From contig QBMC01000021.1 of assembly GCA_003242035.1 (NCBI GenBank), positions 1 through 41,933 on the forward strand: a stretch of DNA of 41,933 nt, in the 5' to 3' direction. This DNA is from Nodosilinea foveolarum (GTDB lineage Bacteria; Cyanobacteriota; Cyanobacteriia; Phormidesmidales; Phormidesmidaceae). Shown one piece after another: positions 1 to 10,390 of this stretch. Numbering within the stretch: the stretch's first letter is position 1; each line of letters opens with the position of its first letter. The translations under genes and the position numbers were made by a program. Below the pieces are notes generated by a model. That model saw only the letters and a list, made by a program, of their open reading frames with translations, was not told where the DNA came from and ran no database searches.

Positions 1-34
1 CTAACAAAACGCTACCTATTGAGTATCCTGCCTT

Positions 35-589
35 TTAGAGTATGCGTTTGCCCTGGGCATCGGCCTCTGTTAGATGCAGTCTGGGTAGCGGAAAGGCTTT
101 TTTCCAGATAACTTGCCGCGAAGTCTTTGAGTTTTTGTCTAGCCCGTAAAGTCGAACGGTTTCTACGGCATCAAGACCGTAAGTACCAAGGTTTTCTCCG
201 CTCAAGAATTGATAGACTTGCCCTTTAATCACGCCGGGATCTGTTGCCGCATCAACTCGGATGCCGACGTGCAGCGTTTTTTCTTGAAGCCGAATTTGGG
301 TTGTTAAACCGAGCTGCTTTAATGCGGTTCCTAAGGCTGCTATCGGCGTCATCTCAGAATCTGCCGAGGGCGAAACATCCGACGCAATAGCGGACTGATG
401 CCCGATAGTCTGCAAATGAGCCTTAATCTGATCGCGAGCTATCTTCAGCGCAGCCAAGTCTTGCCGAGCATTTTCTCGAATTTTTTGCGCTCTGAGCTTG
501 AAGTAGGCTTCGTCTACAGTCTGCGAAGTAGCCCCTGTTTGTAAATGCAACTGCCGGTAATACGCTGACAGCTCGTTAGCGGGTGCCAT
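35..589 (-). CDS. J-domain-like cyanobacterial protein
   Basis: A 184-residue protein with an ATG start at 589 and a TAA stop. Residues about 8-60 (starting AYYRQLHLQTGAT) look like a degenerate DnaJ-type J domain: the early Tyr-Tyr, a helix, then a charged helix. I do not see a clear HPD tripeptide, so Hsp70 stimulation cannot be assumed. The C-terminal half (about 80-175) has the look of a small alpha/beta domain ending in a VETVRLYGLD stretch, a pattern I associate with J-like proteins of cyanobacteria. There is no signal peptide or membrane segment. It lies 85 bp downstream of the DUF1361 gene on the same strand and could be co-transcribed with it. The coding call is solid; the function is only a family-level guess. 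Confidence 0.65.
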   Translation of the reverse strand: MAPANELSAYYRQLHLQTGATSQTVDEAYFKLRAQKIRENARQDLAALKIARDQIKAHLQTIGHQSAIASDVSPSADSEMTPIAALGTALKQLGLTTQIRLQEKTLHVGIRVDAATDPGVIKGQVYQFLSGENLGTYGLDAVETVRLYGLDKNSKTSRQVIWKKAFPLPRLHLTEADAQGKRIL

Positions 590-674
590 AGCTTTAATTT
601 GGGTTGAGTCTTATTGACCAGTTTTCCCAGCAGCTAGTTTTCAAATCCAGAATCTTTGATGAGCTTTTTACGCC

Positions 675-1544
675 TTATAAATCGAGGGCATCAATTCCCT
701 TCCGACTATAGTAAATGCGTAGCTTGATGCCCAATGTGATTTGCTTCATGACCCAATAAAGCACCGTTAAAATGATAAAGGTGACAAAGACCACGGCGGC
801 TGGGCGTTTTGTAGTCAGGGCGTTGAGTGTTGTCAGGGCCACGCTAGTTGGATCGGTAGCCAAATCCCAGCTATTGAGCCGAACAAATCGACCCAAATAA
901 ATACCGATGGCGCTGAGGGCATGAAACAGCAGTTCGGTTTGCAGAATAAAGCGCTGGTTACCTTTTTGCTTGAGGTAGTGGGCCTGATTGATCAGCGCGA
1001 TTACGTAAGCTTCGAACCCTAATAGGATGGCAACTGTGTGTAAAGGAATCAGCACTAGCGCCACAACCCACGTGCGCAGAACTCCCGAACTGGTTGCTCG
1101 AATGAGATGAATAATGTCTGTGAGGACGTAGGGGGCGTTGGGTAAGAAGGCAATAAAAGCGATTAGGCTGAGCCACCAGATGGCGGTGCGTCTGCTTTTT
1201 TCTCGTTGGAACAGAGAGAGGCTAAGGGTCAGGGAGAGTGCGGCTAGTGCAATCCACCAGATGAGCTTGAGTTGGGCGGTGCGATCGCCCGAAACTAGCG
1301 CGTTCATCATCTGCATTTGCGCCCCTAGCACTCTAGGCAACCGAGGCCATAGTCCAACGGTGCCGACAACGCTCATAACGACGAGCGCGCCCCAGATCTT
1401 TGTGGGAGAAAGGTCTTTACGCCGAAATAGGATGTAGCTGAGAAAAAGGGGAATGAACGCTAGAAATAAGTTCCATAAAATCCAGCCGCTGTAGACGCTG
1501 GAGAAAGCGATAGAAAGATCTCTGAGCACTGTGCGCAAGAACAT
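675..1544 (-). CDS. DUF1361 domain-containing integral membrane protein
   Basis: A 289-residue, very hydrophobic protein with about seven or eight predicted membrane helices by eye. The segment FIAFLPNAPYVLTDIIHL (about residues 131-148) is the signature stretch of the DUF1361 family, a bacterial inner-membrane family of unknown function. The protein ends in a basic cytoplasmic tail. ATG start at 1544. The next gene downstream is the J-domain-like gene, 85 bp away on the same strand. A 255-bp gap separates it from the glsF stop; that gap carries the glsF terminator. No catalytic residues can be named. Confidence 0.85.
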   Translation of the reverse strand: MFLRTVLRDLSIAFSSVYSGWILWNLFLAFIPLFLSYILFRRKDLSPTKIWGALVVMSVVGTVGLWPRLPRVLGAQMQMMNALVSGDRTAQLKLIWWIALAALSLTLSLSLFQREKSRRTAIWWLSLIAFIAFLPNAPYVLTDIIHLIRATSSGVLRTWVVALVLIPLHTVAILLGFEAYVIALINQAHYLKQKGNQRFILQTELLFHALSAIGIYLGRFVRLNSWDLATDPTSVALTTLNALTTKRPAAVVFVTFIILTVLYWVMKQITLGIKLRIYYSRKGIDALDL

Positions 1545-1741
1545 AGCGTGGCATTAAAGGATAATTGAGCGTCCAATCTCACCACAGCCTAACCCGGAAG
1601 GATTCCGTCTGCATTTTGAGATAGCCCCTTTATAGCTTGTCTGACCAGTCTCTATAAGTGATGTCATCGTCATTTAACAGACAGCCGCTGCCTAAAATTG
1701 AGTTTTTCTGTTGCCTATATAGACGAAATACCTGAAACGCG

Positions 1742-1776
1742 AAAGCCCCAATTTCTCTAAAGAAGACTGGGGCTTT
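1742..1776 (-). terminator. Probable intrinsic terminator of glsF
   Basis: A perfect 9-bp inverted repeat, AAAGCCCCA at 1742-1750 and TGGGGCTTT at 1768-1776, with a 17-nt loop. It lies 24-58 nt past the glsF stop. Because the arms end in A/T it could work in both directions; the T run is slightly longer on the plus strand. Confidence 0.6.
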
Positions 1777-1799
1777 TATCATGATTTTGCTGCCTGAAT

Positions 1800-4700
1800 C
1801 TAGCCGACAGTGGTAGTGATTTTGCTCTCCTTAACAGCAGCTTCTAGGCTCTCTGCTTCAGAAGGAGGCACCACTTGCCAGAACTTAGGCAGGTAATTGT
1901 CCCAATCAGCTAATATTTCCTTAGCCTTGGCGCTACCCGTTCGCTCGGCGTGAGCTTCAATCATAGACTTTAGCTGTTGTGCACCTGCATCGCTGCGGAC
2001 TTTCTGCACCTGTACAATCTCAGGATTTACCCGCGTTTGGAAGTCGCCTGCTTCGTCGAGGAAGTAGCCGAGTCCGCCGGTCATGCCTGCGCCTACGTTG
2101 CGGCCAACGCCACCGAGAACAACGATGACGCCGCCAGTCATATATTCGCAGCAGTGGTCGCCTGCGCCTTCGATGACGGCTTTACCCTTGGAGTTGCGTA
2201 CAGCAAAGCGTTCGCCCGCAATGCCGTTGGCGTATAGGGTGCCGCCGGTCGCACCGTAGATGCAGGTGTTGCCAAGGATGACGTTGTCGGTTGCCGCGTA
2301 GGTGATTTTCTCGAAGGGGCGAATGACGATTTCGCCGCCGTTCATGCCTTTGCCGACGTAGTCGTTGGCTTCTCCGATGAGAGTTAGATTCATGCCGGAA
2401 AGGTTGAACGCACCGAAGCTTTGGCCGATGCTGCCGTGGAAGGTGAGGTTGAGTTCGCCTTTGAAGCGGTCGTTGCCGTACTTTTGGGCGATCGCTCCCG
2501 AAATCCGCGCCCCCACCGTCCGATCAGTATTAATCACCTTCCAGCTCTTTTCAGCCTTACCGTGATTTTCAATCGCATTAGCAATGCTCGCATCCAATAG
2601 AATTTCGTCGTCTAGAACTGGGCCGTTGGTGTGAATATCACCATGATTTAGCCAGGTGCGATCGCTCTTCACATCGGGCAACTGCACCAGCGTCGAAAGA
2701 TCCAAAGACTTAGTTTTTGCCAAAGAAACATCGTTACGAGGCACCAGTAAGTCGGCGCGTCCGATAATCTCAGTCAGCGAGCGATAGCCTAGCTTAGCGA
2801 GTAAGGAACGCACTTCCTCCGCAATAAAGTAGAAGAAATTGACTACTTTTCCGGGCGTTCCCGAGAAACGTTTGCGCAACGTTTCTTGCTGAGTCGCGAC
2901 GCCTACCGGACATTGATTAGTGTGGCAAACGCGGGCCATAATGCAGCCTTCAGAAATCATGGCAATAGAGCCAAAACCATATTCTTCAGCGCCCATCAGT
3001 GCGCCCATAATCACGTCCCAGCCGGTTTTAAGACCGCCATCTACTCGCAGAGTGACGCGATCGCGCAACTTATTTTCCATCAGCGATCGATGCACTTCAG
3101 TCAGACCCAGTTCCCAAGGCATCCCGGCGTGCTTAATCGAGCTGAGCGGCGACGCGCCCGTCCCCCCATCGTGGCCCGAAATCTGAATCACGTCGGCGTT
3201 AGCCTTGGCGACACCCGCTGCGATTGTGCCGATGCCGATCTCGGCGACCAGCTTCACCGAAACGCCCGCTTTTGGGTTAATTTGGTGCAGATCGAAAATT
3301 AGCTGCGATAGATCTTCAATCGAATAGATATCGTGATGCGGCGGCGGCGAGATCAGCGTGACGCCCGGTTTGGACTTCCGCAGAGAAGCGATATACTCAC
3401 TAACTTTCTTGCCCGGTAGCTGACCGCCTTCCCCTGGTTTTGCCCCCTGAGCCATTTTGATCTCGATTTGCTTAGCGCTCATCAAGTACTCGGGTGTGAC
3501 GCCAAAGCGACCTGAGGCTACCTGTTTGATGGCCGAAGAAGCCGTGTCTCCGTTTTCTAGTCCCTTTAGATGAGGCAGCGTTGGTGAGAGACCGTCGCCA
3601 TCTACGTCGTCTAACACTTTGAAACGCACTTTATCTTCGCCGCCTTCCCCAGAGTTCGACTTGCCGCCGATCCGGTTCATGGCAATGCCCAACGTTTCGT
3701 GAGCTTCACGAGACAAAGACCCTAAAGACATCCCGCCCGTGCAGAACAGTCGCATGATGGACTCGACGGGTTCAACTTCGGATAGCTCAATGGATTCGCG
3801 ATCGCTCTTAAAGTCGAGTAGGTCGCGCAAAGCCGCAATCGGCCGACCGCTGAGCTGTTCGCGATATAGCTCGTAATGGTCGTACTGCTTGGTTTCTACT
3901 GCTTTGTGCAGCAGTTTGGTCATGGCCGGGTTGTTCATGTGGTACTCACCCGATGGCCGCGACTGCACAAAGCCCATATTGTCCAAGCGTTTGCGCGTTA
4001 GCTCGGGGAATGCCTTCTCGTGGAAGGACATAGTTTCTTGGGCTAGCTCTTCGATTTTGAGTCCACCGAGACGCGAGACGCTGCCTTTGAAGGCGATATC
4101 CAGTAAGTCTTTACCAATGCCGACAGCCTCAAAAATCTGAGCACCCCGATAGCTGCTCAATAGGGAAATGCCCATTTTAGAAAGGATCTTGAGCAGGCCG
4201 TTGTCTACCGCTTTGCGATAGTTGGCCTGAGCGCCGTTGAGGGTGGAGACGGGCAGCTTGCCAGACTCCATTTGCTTTTGCGTTTTCTGATCGGCCCACC
4301 AGTGGCGAATGCTCTCTAACGTCAGGTAAGGACAGATAGCGGTTGCGCCGTACCCTAGCAGACAGGCGTACTGATGCGTACTCCAGCACTGCGCAGTGTC
4401 TACGATCAGGGAAGTCTTCATCCGCAGCCCCTGGGCAATTAGGTAGTGATGGACTGCGCCGACAGCAACTAAGGGAGGAATGTAGGTTTGGGTGTCGGAG
4501 AGCTTGGTGAGATTGCCTTCTGTATCGAGGCGATCGCTCAAAATCAAAATCTCACCGCCTGCTCTGATGGCTGTCGCAGCGCGATCGCACAATGCCTCAA
4601 TCGCCGCCTTTAGCCCCGCAGGGCCACCTTCTAGTCTATACAGCGTCGAAATTTCCTCTACCGAAAAGTCCGATGCTCGAATCATTGCCATCTCGGTATC

Positions 4701-6476
4701 GTTGATGACGGGCGACTCTAGCTTAAGCAGTCTGGCCTGCTCGGGATGTTCTTCGAGCAAGTTACCCTGAGCGCCTAGCTGAAGGCCCAAAGACATCACC
4801 AGCCGTTCGCGTAAGGGATCAATCGGCGGATTTGTGACCTGGGCGAAGCGCTGCTTAAAGTAGTCGTACAGCAGGTGAGGCTTATCCGATAGGACAGCCA
4901 GCGGCGTATCGTTACCCATGCAGAAAGTAGGTTCTTTGCCCTGGGCGGCCATGTCTTGAATGATCATGTCCATGTCTTCAGCGGTAACGCCAAAGGCTGT
5001 CTGCTGGGTGAGCAAGTCCTGTTTTTTCAAACGCGTCTCTTCGCTAAAGAGCTGAGGAGAAATTTCCTGGCGTCTTTCTGCTAGCCATTTGCCGTAAGGC
5101 TGCGATTTAGCAATGCGCTGCTTAATCTCCCAGTTCTTCAGAATTTCGTGACCTTCTTCGAAGTCCACCGCAATCATCTGACCAGGGCCGAGCCTGCCTT
5201 TCTCGACGATATCTTCAACCGGAATATCGACCACGCCTGCTTCGGACGAGACGACGACGTATCCCGATTTGGTGATGACGTAGCGAGCCGGACGCAAACC
5301 GTTGCGATCAAGCGTTGCACCAACCTGTTTGCCATCGCAGAACACAACTAGCGCGGGGCCGTCCCAGGGTTCTTGAATGCTGCTGTAGTACTCGTAGAAG
5401 TCAACAATTTCTGGATACTGGGTTAGCTCGGGCTGATTTTTATAGGCTTCTGGCACCATAATCATCAGAGACTGAGCGGGCGATCGCCCCGTCCGCACCA
5501 GCAGCTCCATCACGTTGTCTAAGTTGGAAGAATCGCTATTTCTAGCATCGACGATAGGCTTGAGGACTTCTAGATTGTCCTCCCATACCGGATGGGATAA
5601 ATCGGCTTGGCGAGCGGTCATCCAGTTGATGTTGCCGATGAGCGTGTTGATTTCGCCGTTGTGACCTAGCAACCGCATCGGGTGAGCTAACGGCCACTTG
5701 GGGAGTGTGTTAGTGCTGAAGCGTCGGTGGTAAACCGCAAACGCGCTTTCGTAGTCCGTATCTTGAAGATCCTCGTAAAATCGGCCTAAGACTTCAGATT
5801 TCACCATGCCTTTGTAGACAATCGTGCGCGTGGAGAAGGAGCAAACGTAGGCGTTGTCGAATGATTCGGGATTGTCTGAGCGAGCAATGAGTTGGTCTCT
5901 AGACTGCTCGAAACGGCGGCGGGCGACGAAGAGCGATCGCTCCAATTCATCCCCAGTCAGGCTGCTCGAAATCACCACTGCCTGAGCAATCTGCGGCTGA
6001 AAATCCCTAGCTAGCTGACCTAGCGTATCAGGCTGCACCGGCACTTCTCGCCAGCCAATGAAGGTTAGCCCCGTCTCGCTAACCGACTTTTCAAAGACTT
6101 TTTTTACGGCTATAGCAGCGTCGTTGTCCTGGGGCAAAAACACCATCGCCACGCCCGTTTTCCCAAAGGCCAGCTCGTCAATTCCCTGCTCATCAGACCA
6201 CTTTTCCAGCAGCTTCCACGGAATAGCGGTCATAATCCCTGCGCCATCCCCCGACTCCTGATCCGCACAGCAGCCGCCTCGATGCTCCATACAGGAGAGC
6301 GCAGTCAGCGTATCCACAACTAGGCGATGGCTAGCGCGACCCTGCTGATCGGCAATGAAGCCAACGCCGCAGGCATCGCGCTCTTCTACTAGCCAGCTAG
6401 GGCCTAATGGCTCTAATACATCCGTCTGAAATGTTGTTTTATGGGCTGTCTGAGAGGCGGTCGGATTTACAGTCAC
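1800..6476 (-). CDS. glsF: Ferredoxin-dependent glutamate synthase (Fd-GOGAT)
   Basis: A 1558-residue GOGAT large subunit. It transfers the glutamine amide to 2-oxoglutarate using reduced ferredoxin, the second half of the GS-GOGAT cycle. A 35-residue leader precedes Cys36 (DACGVGF), which becomes the N-terminal nucleophile of the class II amidotransferase domain (about 36-440) after propeptide removal. The FMN-binding synthase domain follows, with the 3Fe-4S cysteines at Cys1178, Cys1184 and Cys1189 (C-x5-C-x4-C), then a C-terminal Gly-rich beta-helix domain. Length matches cyanobacterial and plastid Fd-GOGAT, and no small NADPH subunit (gltD) is nearby, which favours the ferredoxin type over GltB. 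The start is GTG at 6476; there is no Met before Cys36. The Shine-Dalgarno sequence is weak. Also called gltS in cyanobacteria. Confidence 0.95.
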   Translation of the reverse strand: MTVNPTASQTAHKTTFQTDVLEPLGPSWLVEERDACGVGFIADQQGRASHRLVVDTLTALSCMEHRGGCCADQESGDGAGIMTAIPWKLLEKWSDEQGIDELAFGKTGVAMVFLPQDNDAAIAVKKVFEKSVSETGLTFIGWREVPVQPDTLGQLARDFQPQIAQAVVISSSLTGDELERSLFVARRRFEQSRDQLIARSDNPESFDNAYVCSFSTRTIVYKGMVKSEVLGRFYEDLQDTDYESAFAVYHRRFSTNTLPKWPLAHPMRLLGHNGEINTLIGNINWMTARQADLSHPVWEDNLEVLKPIVDARNSDSSNLDNVMELLVRTGRSPAQSLMIMVPEAYKNQPELTQYPEIVDFYEYYSSIQEPWDGPALVVFCDGKQVGATLDRNGLRPARYVITKSGYVVVSSEAGVVDIPVEDIVEKGRLGPGQMIAVDFEEGHEILKNWEIKQRIAKSQPYGKWLAERRQEISPQLFSEETRLKKQDLLTQQTAFGVTAEDMDMIIQDMAAQGKEPTFCMGNDTPLAVLSDKPHLLYDYFKQRFAQVTNPPIDPLRERLVMSLGLQLGAQGNLLEEHPEQARLLKLESPVINDTEMAMIRASDFSVEEISTLYRLEGGPAGLKAAIEALCDRAATAIRAGGEILILSDRLDTEGNLTKLSDTQTYIPPLVAVGAVHHYLIAQGLRMKTSLIVDTAQCWSTHQYACLLGYGATAICPYLTLESIRHWWADQKTQKQMESGKLPVSTLNGAQANYRKAVDNGLLKILSKMGISLLSSYRGAQIFEAVGIGKDLLDIAFKGSVSRLGGLKIEELAQETMSFHEKAFPELTRKRLDNMGFVQSRPSGEYHMNNPAMTKLLHKAVETKQYDHYELYREQLSGRPIAALRDLLDFKSDRESIELSEVEPVESIMRLFCTGGMSLGSLSREAHETLGIAMNRIGGKSNSGEGGEDKVRFKVLDDVDGDGLSPTLPHLKGLENGDTASSAIKQVASGRFGVTPEYLMSAKQIEIKMAQGAKPGEGGQLPGKKVSEYIASLRKSKPGVTLISPPPHHDIYSIEDLSQLIFDLHQINPKAGVSVKLVAEIGIGTIAAGVAKANADVIQISGHDGGTGASPLSSIKHAGMPWELGLTEVHRSLMENKLRDRVTLRVDGGLKTGWDVIMGALMGAEEYGFGSIAMISEGCIMARVCHTNQCPVGVATQQETLRKRFSGTPGKVVNFFYFIAEEVRSLLAKLGYRSLTEIIGRADLLVPRNDVSLAKTKSLDLSTLVQLPDVKSDRTWLNHGDIHTNGPVLDDEILLDASIANAIENHGKAEKSWKVINTDRTVGARISGAIAQKYGNDRFKGELNLTFHGSIGQSFGAFNLSGMNLTLIGEANDYVGKGMNGGEIVIRPFEKITYAATDNVILGNTCIYGATGGTLYANGIAGERFAVRNSKGKAVIEGAGDHCCEYMTGGVIVVLGGVGRNVGAGMTGGLGYFLDEAGDFQTRVNPEIVQVQKVRSDAGAQQLKSMIEAHAERTGSAKAKEILADWDNYLPKFWQVVPPSEAESLEAAVKESKITTTVG

Positions 6477-7149
6477 TCGTGCGTTACCTGTTGTTGAATG
6501 AGAATGAACGAAGCTAAATAAATGAAGCTATGCCTAAGAATTATAGAAAATTATTAAGCAACATTGAAGCTGAAATAATCTGAAATTGAAACTGATTCGT
6601 TTGCGAGCGGTTTGTACAGTGCTATATCTGCATATTGCTTTATGAATTAATGAAAACAGATTTAATGGTCTGAAATCGTGTCTAAAACTACGGTTTTTTA
6701 CGCACTGCCCTAATCGACTACTTAGATTCAACGTCTGGCAGTCTTCATATCTCGGTCATATTTGTCGATAACCTCTCGGCGAACGGCAAGCAAAAACTCT
6801 CTGAGAGAGTAACTGCATCCTCCGTATCCTTACGGAAACCTAAAGCATCTCCAACGTAATCTCCGCAGAAACTGCCTGCATTTCGTAGACAGTAAAACCA
6901 CTGTCAGATTTCTAACGAGCTGCGCCTGTCGTCCACTTAAACTTTAATTATCGTTTATCGCTCAGGGTGCGGTGGGGAAGTCTTGAAAGAGTCGAGAGTT
7001 CTTGAGGACACACTGCTAGATAGCCGCCGCAACTTTTCGTAAAGCTCTTTAATTAAAAGTCTTGAATTTACGGTGCCTTTTTGTGTGAATCTTGTCACCA
7101 CTCATGGCTCCAACTCTCTTTACTCGTCTGGAACTCTACTCAGCAATCT
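6477..7149. other. Divergent intergenic region, glsF / glycosidase-family gene
   Basis: About 670 bp between two divergent genes, with no convincing gene. It holds the candidate glsF promoter, a 15-bp palindrome at 6796-6810 (ACTCTCT-G-AGAGAGT) and a 6-bp inverted repeat at 6821-6836 (TCCGTA, 4-nt loop, TACGGA). The palindromes sit roughly in the middle, where a regulator could serve either gene. Confidence 0.5.
6540..6568 (-). promoter_or_regulatory. Candidate glsF promoter
   Basis: On the minus strand, TTCAAT (6563-6568) and TATAAT (6540-6545) are 17 bp apart. The -10 matches the consensus fully. It would give a leader of about 57 nt before the GTG start. No exact NtcA site (GTA-N8-TAC) was found upstream. 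Confidence 0.45.
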
Positions 7150-9114
7150 ATGAAATCGCTATTTCGTCGTCAGCCGGTTTCTCCTCGCCGATTATCTAGG
7201 CGGGAGAACAACCCACTCCCCTCAAAAGCACCGGTTGACAAAACATTTGGAACGTCTGGCTTGACGCTGGCCAGAATTGCTTTGCTAGGTGCTACGACTG
7301 CGCTGGCCTGGGTTTTCGTCAGTTCAGTGGCGCTCAAGAAATCTCCGGTTACTCAACTAGCGTTAGATGAGACAGCGCTATTGTTGGACGCCGAGTTGAC
7401 GTCGGAAGTTTCTCATCTGGAGCCGCTTCAGACGTTTCAGCTAGCGGCCAGCGCCAATGATTTTCCAACTTCGTCGGGAAACAGTATTCGAATAAACGGG
7501 CAGTCGCTGGCGGGAGGCTGGCAGCAGCGTAATGGCCGGTTGGGGCTTTCGAGTGCGGCTGTTTCGAGCCTAATTGGAGCGGAGCTGCTAAATACGACAG
7601 ATGCTTCACAGCAGCCTATCCGCTGGTTCCCCACGACCCAGGATGGGGTGAATTATCTACCTGCCTGGTGGGACAGTACCAATCGGTATATAGATATCAC
7701 TGATTTTGCCGCGCGAGCGGGTTGGACAACTCAGGTCTCAGGGTCTACCTTGCAGCTTGGGTTGCCAGCGGCGACGGTCAGCGGTGTTCGTCAGGGGAGA
7801 CAAACTTGGGGCGATCGCATCGTCGTCGATCTCTCTGGCCCCGCCAACTGGCAAGTTGAATCTTCTGATGTCTTTACGATCAAAATTGCAGGTACTATCA
7901 CGCCCCAAATGGTTTCCGGCTTTAAGGCCGCAAAAGGTAATCTGATTACTCAGCTTGATGTTGCGCCGCTCAGTGGCCAAACTGTCGTCAAGCTGAAGAC
8001 CAAAGGCGGCGCGAGTCCTCAGGTTTGGTCCACCGGGAACCCAGCCAGGGTCGTCATCGACATTCGTAAGGATGCGATGGTCGAACGGGACATTGCCTGG
8101 GCCACTGGGCTGCGTTGGCGTCAGCAGTACGTAAACGTAGGCGCTAACCGTTTTCCGGTGTATATGTTTATTGCCAAACCCGATCCGACGATGCTGTCGA
8201 TGCGGCCGATTCGCAGCAACCCTAGCAGTGCCACTGGCATCGCGCCGATTATCACTACGGCTCAGCAGCAGCGGGCAGCAGGCGCGGTCAACGCAGGCTT
8301 TTTTAACCGCAATAATCAGTTGCCTCTAGGCGCTGTGCGTCACGATGGGCAATGGCTATCTGGGCCAATTCTGGGCCGAGGCGCGATGGCCTGGAACGAC
8401 CAGGGCAATTTGATTATGGATCGGCTAGCGCTCTCGGAAGTCGTGAGTGCGGCTGGTAAGTCGTTTCCCGTGCTGACGCTTAACAGCGGCTATGTACAAG
8501 CAGGCATTGGTCGATATACCTCAGCTTGGGGCGCTGCCTACAGCCCGATTGTGGATGGCGAAATTGTGGTGACGGTTCGCAATGATGGGGTGACCGCTCG
8601 CCAAACGATGGGTAAAGCGGGCAGTGGCAGCATTGCGATTCCTAGTGATGGCTATTTGCTGGCGTTTCGCAGTAATAGTGGCAATTCGGCTGGGTTTGTG
8701 ACCGGCACCCAGATTGGTCTTTCTAGCCAGAGTCAGCCCTCAGCGTTTGATCAATATCCTAATGTGATGGGCGGTGGGCCGCTTTTGATTCGCGATCGCA
8801 GTATCGTGCTCAACCCACAGCTAGAAGGTTTTAGCACTAACTTCATACAGGGTTCCGCGCCCCGTACTGCTGTAGGCAAAACCGCAGACGGCACCTGGAT
8901 AATCGCCACCATGCATGATCGCGTAGGTGGAAGCGGACCTAACCTAACCGAAACCGCTCAAATTATGCAGCAACTAGGGTCAGTAGATGCGCTGAACTTA
9001 GACGGCGGCAGCTCATCTAGCCTCTACTTGGGCGGACAACTGCTGAATCGTCCGCCCCAAACGGCTGCTCGGGTCAACAACGGCATTGGCTTATTTATTC
9101 TGGGTCGGGAATAA
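7150..9114 (+). CDS. Membrane-anchored phosphodiester glycosidase family protein
   Basis: A 654-residue protein from the ATG at 7150. The frame also opens at a TTG at 7081, but the ATG gives a normal basic N terminus (MKSLFRRQ) followed by one membrane segment at about residues 36-61, probably a signal anchor. A copper-amine-oxidase-N-like region follows (from INGQSLAGGWQQRNGRLGL), then an AMIN-like beta region (GDRIVVDLSGPANW). The C-terminal half is the phosphodiester glycosidase (NAGPA, PF09992) fold: VNAGFFNRNNQLPLGAV, MGGGPLLI, APRTAVG and LNLDGGSSSSLYLGG, the last being the conserved active-site region. Relatives cleave phosphodiester-linked sugars or act on the envelope; the substrate here is unknown. 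It probably acts outside the plasma membrane. Confidence 0.85.
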   Translation: MKSLFRRQPVSPRRLSRRENNPLPSKAPVDKTFGTSGLTLARIALLGATTALAWVFVSSVALKKSPVTQLALDETALLLDAELTSEVSHLEPLQTFQLAASANDFPTSSGNSIRINGQSLAGGWQQRNGRLGLSSAAVSSLIGAELLNTTDASQQPIRWFPTTQDGVNYLPAWWDSTNRYIDITDFAARAGWTTQVSGSTLQLGLPAATVSGVRQGRQTWGDRIVVDLSGPANWQVESSDVFTIKIAGTITPQMVSGFKAAKGNLITQLDVAPLSGQTVVKLKTKGGASPQVWSTGNPARVVIDIRKDAMVERDIAWATGLRWRQQYVNVGANRFPVYMFIAKPDPTMLSMRPIRSNPSSATGIAPIITTAQQQRAAGAVNAGFFNRNNQLPLGAVRHDGQWLSGPILGRGAMAWNDQGNLIMDRLALSEVVSAAGKSFPVLTLNSGYVQAGIGRYTSAWGAAYSPIVDGEIVVTVRNDGVTARQTMGKAGSGSIAIPSDGYLLAFRSNSGNSAGFVTGTQIGLSSQSQPSAFDQYPNVMGGGPLLIRDRSIVLNPQLEGFSTNFIQGSAPRTAVGKTADGTWIIATMHDRVGGSGPNLTETAQIMQQLGSVDALNLDGGSSSSLYLGGQLLNRPPQTAARVNNGIGLFILGRE

Positions 9115-9345
9115 TTTACTTAATCTTCATCAAGTTTCTCTGCTTACCTTTTCTGTTTGCCTTTAATTTGAGTTCATGCGGATGAAGACTTAGTAGGGAA
9201 CGCCCTTGAGTAGCTTCGTCACCTACAGACTAGGGAAGCGGATTGTTAGAATCAACCAGCGTTGAAATCTGTATCTGTACCAGCTATCACACAGCCTGCT
9301 TTTACTGCGGGTGCAAACTATATCTCTAAAAGGAAAATGATTATC

Positions 9346-9768
9346 ATGGTTCAAACTAAAGAGCGTACTCAGTCGGACAAGGCTTCGGTTACTTCTAGCT
9401 TTGAGGGCATTGCGGCGGCGACCGAACTCAGACCTTGGGGTTCTTTTACGGTGCTAGAATCAGGATCGGGCTACAAAATCAAACGCATTGAGGTAAAGCC
9501 GGGTCATCGTCTGAGCTTACAGATGCACCACCATCGCAGCGAGCACTGGATTGTGGTCTCGGGTACGGCTAAAGTGACCTGCGGCGACAAGGAAACCATG
9601 CTGTGCACTAATCAGTCTACGTATGTACCCGCCTGTACGACCCACCGCCTAGAGAACTCTGGCGTCATTCCTTTAATTTTAATCGAAGTGCAGAACGGCG
9701 AGTATTTGGGCGAAGACGATATCACTCGCTATCAGGACGACTATGCTCGTCACTCTGACGGCAAGTAA
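9346..9768 (+). CDS. Cupin, mannose-6-phosphate isomerase type II-like
   Basis: A small single-domain cupin of 140 residues. The frame stays open upstream, with an in-frame ATG at 9337 and a TTG at 9262. I chose the ATG at 9346; an AGGA at 9331 could serve either ATG. The sequence LRPWGSFTVLESGSGYKIKR followed by KPGHRLSLQMHHHRSEHW is typical of the stand-alone phosphomannose isomerase/GDP-mannose-pyrophosphorylase cupin domain (PF01050), with the His cluster as probable metal ligands. The larger nucleotidyltransferase domain of the bifunctional enzyme is absent, so isomerase activity is plausible but unproven. No operon partner is evident; a hairpin follows at 9854-9882. Confidence 0.85.
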   Translation: MVQTKERTQSDKASVTSSFEGIAAATELRPWGSFTVLESGSGYKIKRIEVKPGHRLSLQMHHHRSEHWIVVSGTAKVTCGDKETMLCTNQSTYVPACTTHRLENSGVIPLILIEVQNGEYLGEDDITRYQDDYARHSDGK

Positions 9769-9853
9769 TATTGAACGGCAGTGCAATCTGATTGGCTACG
9801 AAGTCAACCTTTAGGTGCTGATCTGTTTTACTTTTTGCTAATTCCCTGCTTTG

Positions 9854-9882
9854 GGGAGGACACTGATTTTAGGTGACCTCCC
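9854..9882 (+). terminator. Possible terminator after the cupin gene
   Basis: GGGAGG-A-CAC (9854-9863) pairs with GTG-A-CCTCCC (9873-9882): nine pairs with one A-A mismatch and a 9-nt loop. The following tail is only moderately T-rich, so termination is likely but not certain. Confidence 0.5.
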
Positions 9883-9951
9883 TATTCTTATGGTTTTATG
9901 CGGCTAAAAATGGTTCTATAGACAAATAAGATTTCTCGTTTTTGTACTTGC

Positions 9952-10311
9952 ATGATTGAGCTGACGGTGGCTGCTCGCCAGGAAATTAATCGGCTGCGCC
10001 AGCGGCAGGGTAAGCCTAAAATTTCCTGTCGGCTGAGTTTGCAACCCAGTAGCTGCGCTCAGTGGGCCTATGCGCTGAGCCTCGATGCTGAGACTGAGGC
10101 GGATGATGAGATGTATGCGTTTGGTGATGTGAGACTGGTGGTGAAGTGCGATCGCCTCCCCTACATCCAAGACCTCAAAATTGACTTTTCCGAAGACCTG
10201 ATGGGTGGCGCTTTTCGCTTCGACAATCCGATTGCGACCGAAACTTGCCGGTGCGGTTATGCCTTTTCAGCCAAAAACTTTCAGGTAGAAGCTGATGTTA
10301 GTCCTATCTAA
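9952..10311 (+). CDS. A-type iron-sulfur cluster carrier-like protein (IscA/HesB family)
   Basis: A 119-residue protein starting IELTVAARQEINRLRQRQ, the N-terminal helix pattern of the IscA/SufA/ErpA family. Cys35 and the C-terminal Cys99-Arg-Cys101-Gly motif keep the three cluster-binding cysteines at the same positions as in E. coli IscA. Sequence around Cys35 (SSCAQWAY) diverges from the canonical GCSG, so it is a distant member rather than a plain SufA. The predicted role is to hold or deliver Fe-S clusters or iron in the cytosol. It sits 79 bp upstream of rpsL on the same strand, but a good promoter in that gap suggests the ribosomal genes are also transcribed separately. Confidence 0.75.
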   Translation: MIELTVAARQEINRLRQRQGKPKISCRLSLQPSSCAQWAYALSLDAETEADDEMYAFGDVRLVVKCDRLPYIQDLKIDFSEDLMGGAFRFDNPIATETCRCGYAFSAKNFQVEADVSPI

Positions 10312-10314
10312 AGA

Positions 10315-10344
10315 TTGACAGGATGAAAAAACACTTGATAGAAT
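10315..10344 (+). promoter_or_regulatory. Promoter of the str operon (rpsL)
   Basis: A perfect -35 TTGACA (10315-10320) and TAGAAT (10339-10344) with an 18-bp spacer. Transcription would begin near 10351, about 40 nt before the rpsL ATG. This is the best sigma70-like promoter I saw in the window. Confidence 0.65.
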
Positions 10345-10390
10345 CGTTTCTCATGACAACTTATCTTGCGGAGTAATTAACCCCCGCCTT

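Noticed and set aside
6614-6627. NtcA-like site GTA-N8-TAT upstream of glsF
   Set aside because: It matches only five of six fixed bases and lies about 87 bp before the inferred start, not at the usual activator position. No exact GTA-N8-TAC is present in the spacer.
6534-6731. 65-codon minus-strand frame upstream of glsF
   Set aside because: It is A/T-rich spacer that contains the candidate glsF promoter; no homology is apparent.
7081-7149. N-terminal extension of the glycosidase-family protein from a TTG
   Set aside because: The 23 extra residues precede a normal Met-Lys-Ser basic N terminus and membrane segment; no ribosome-binding site supports the TTG.
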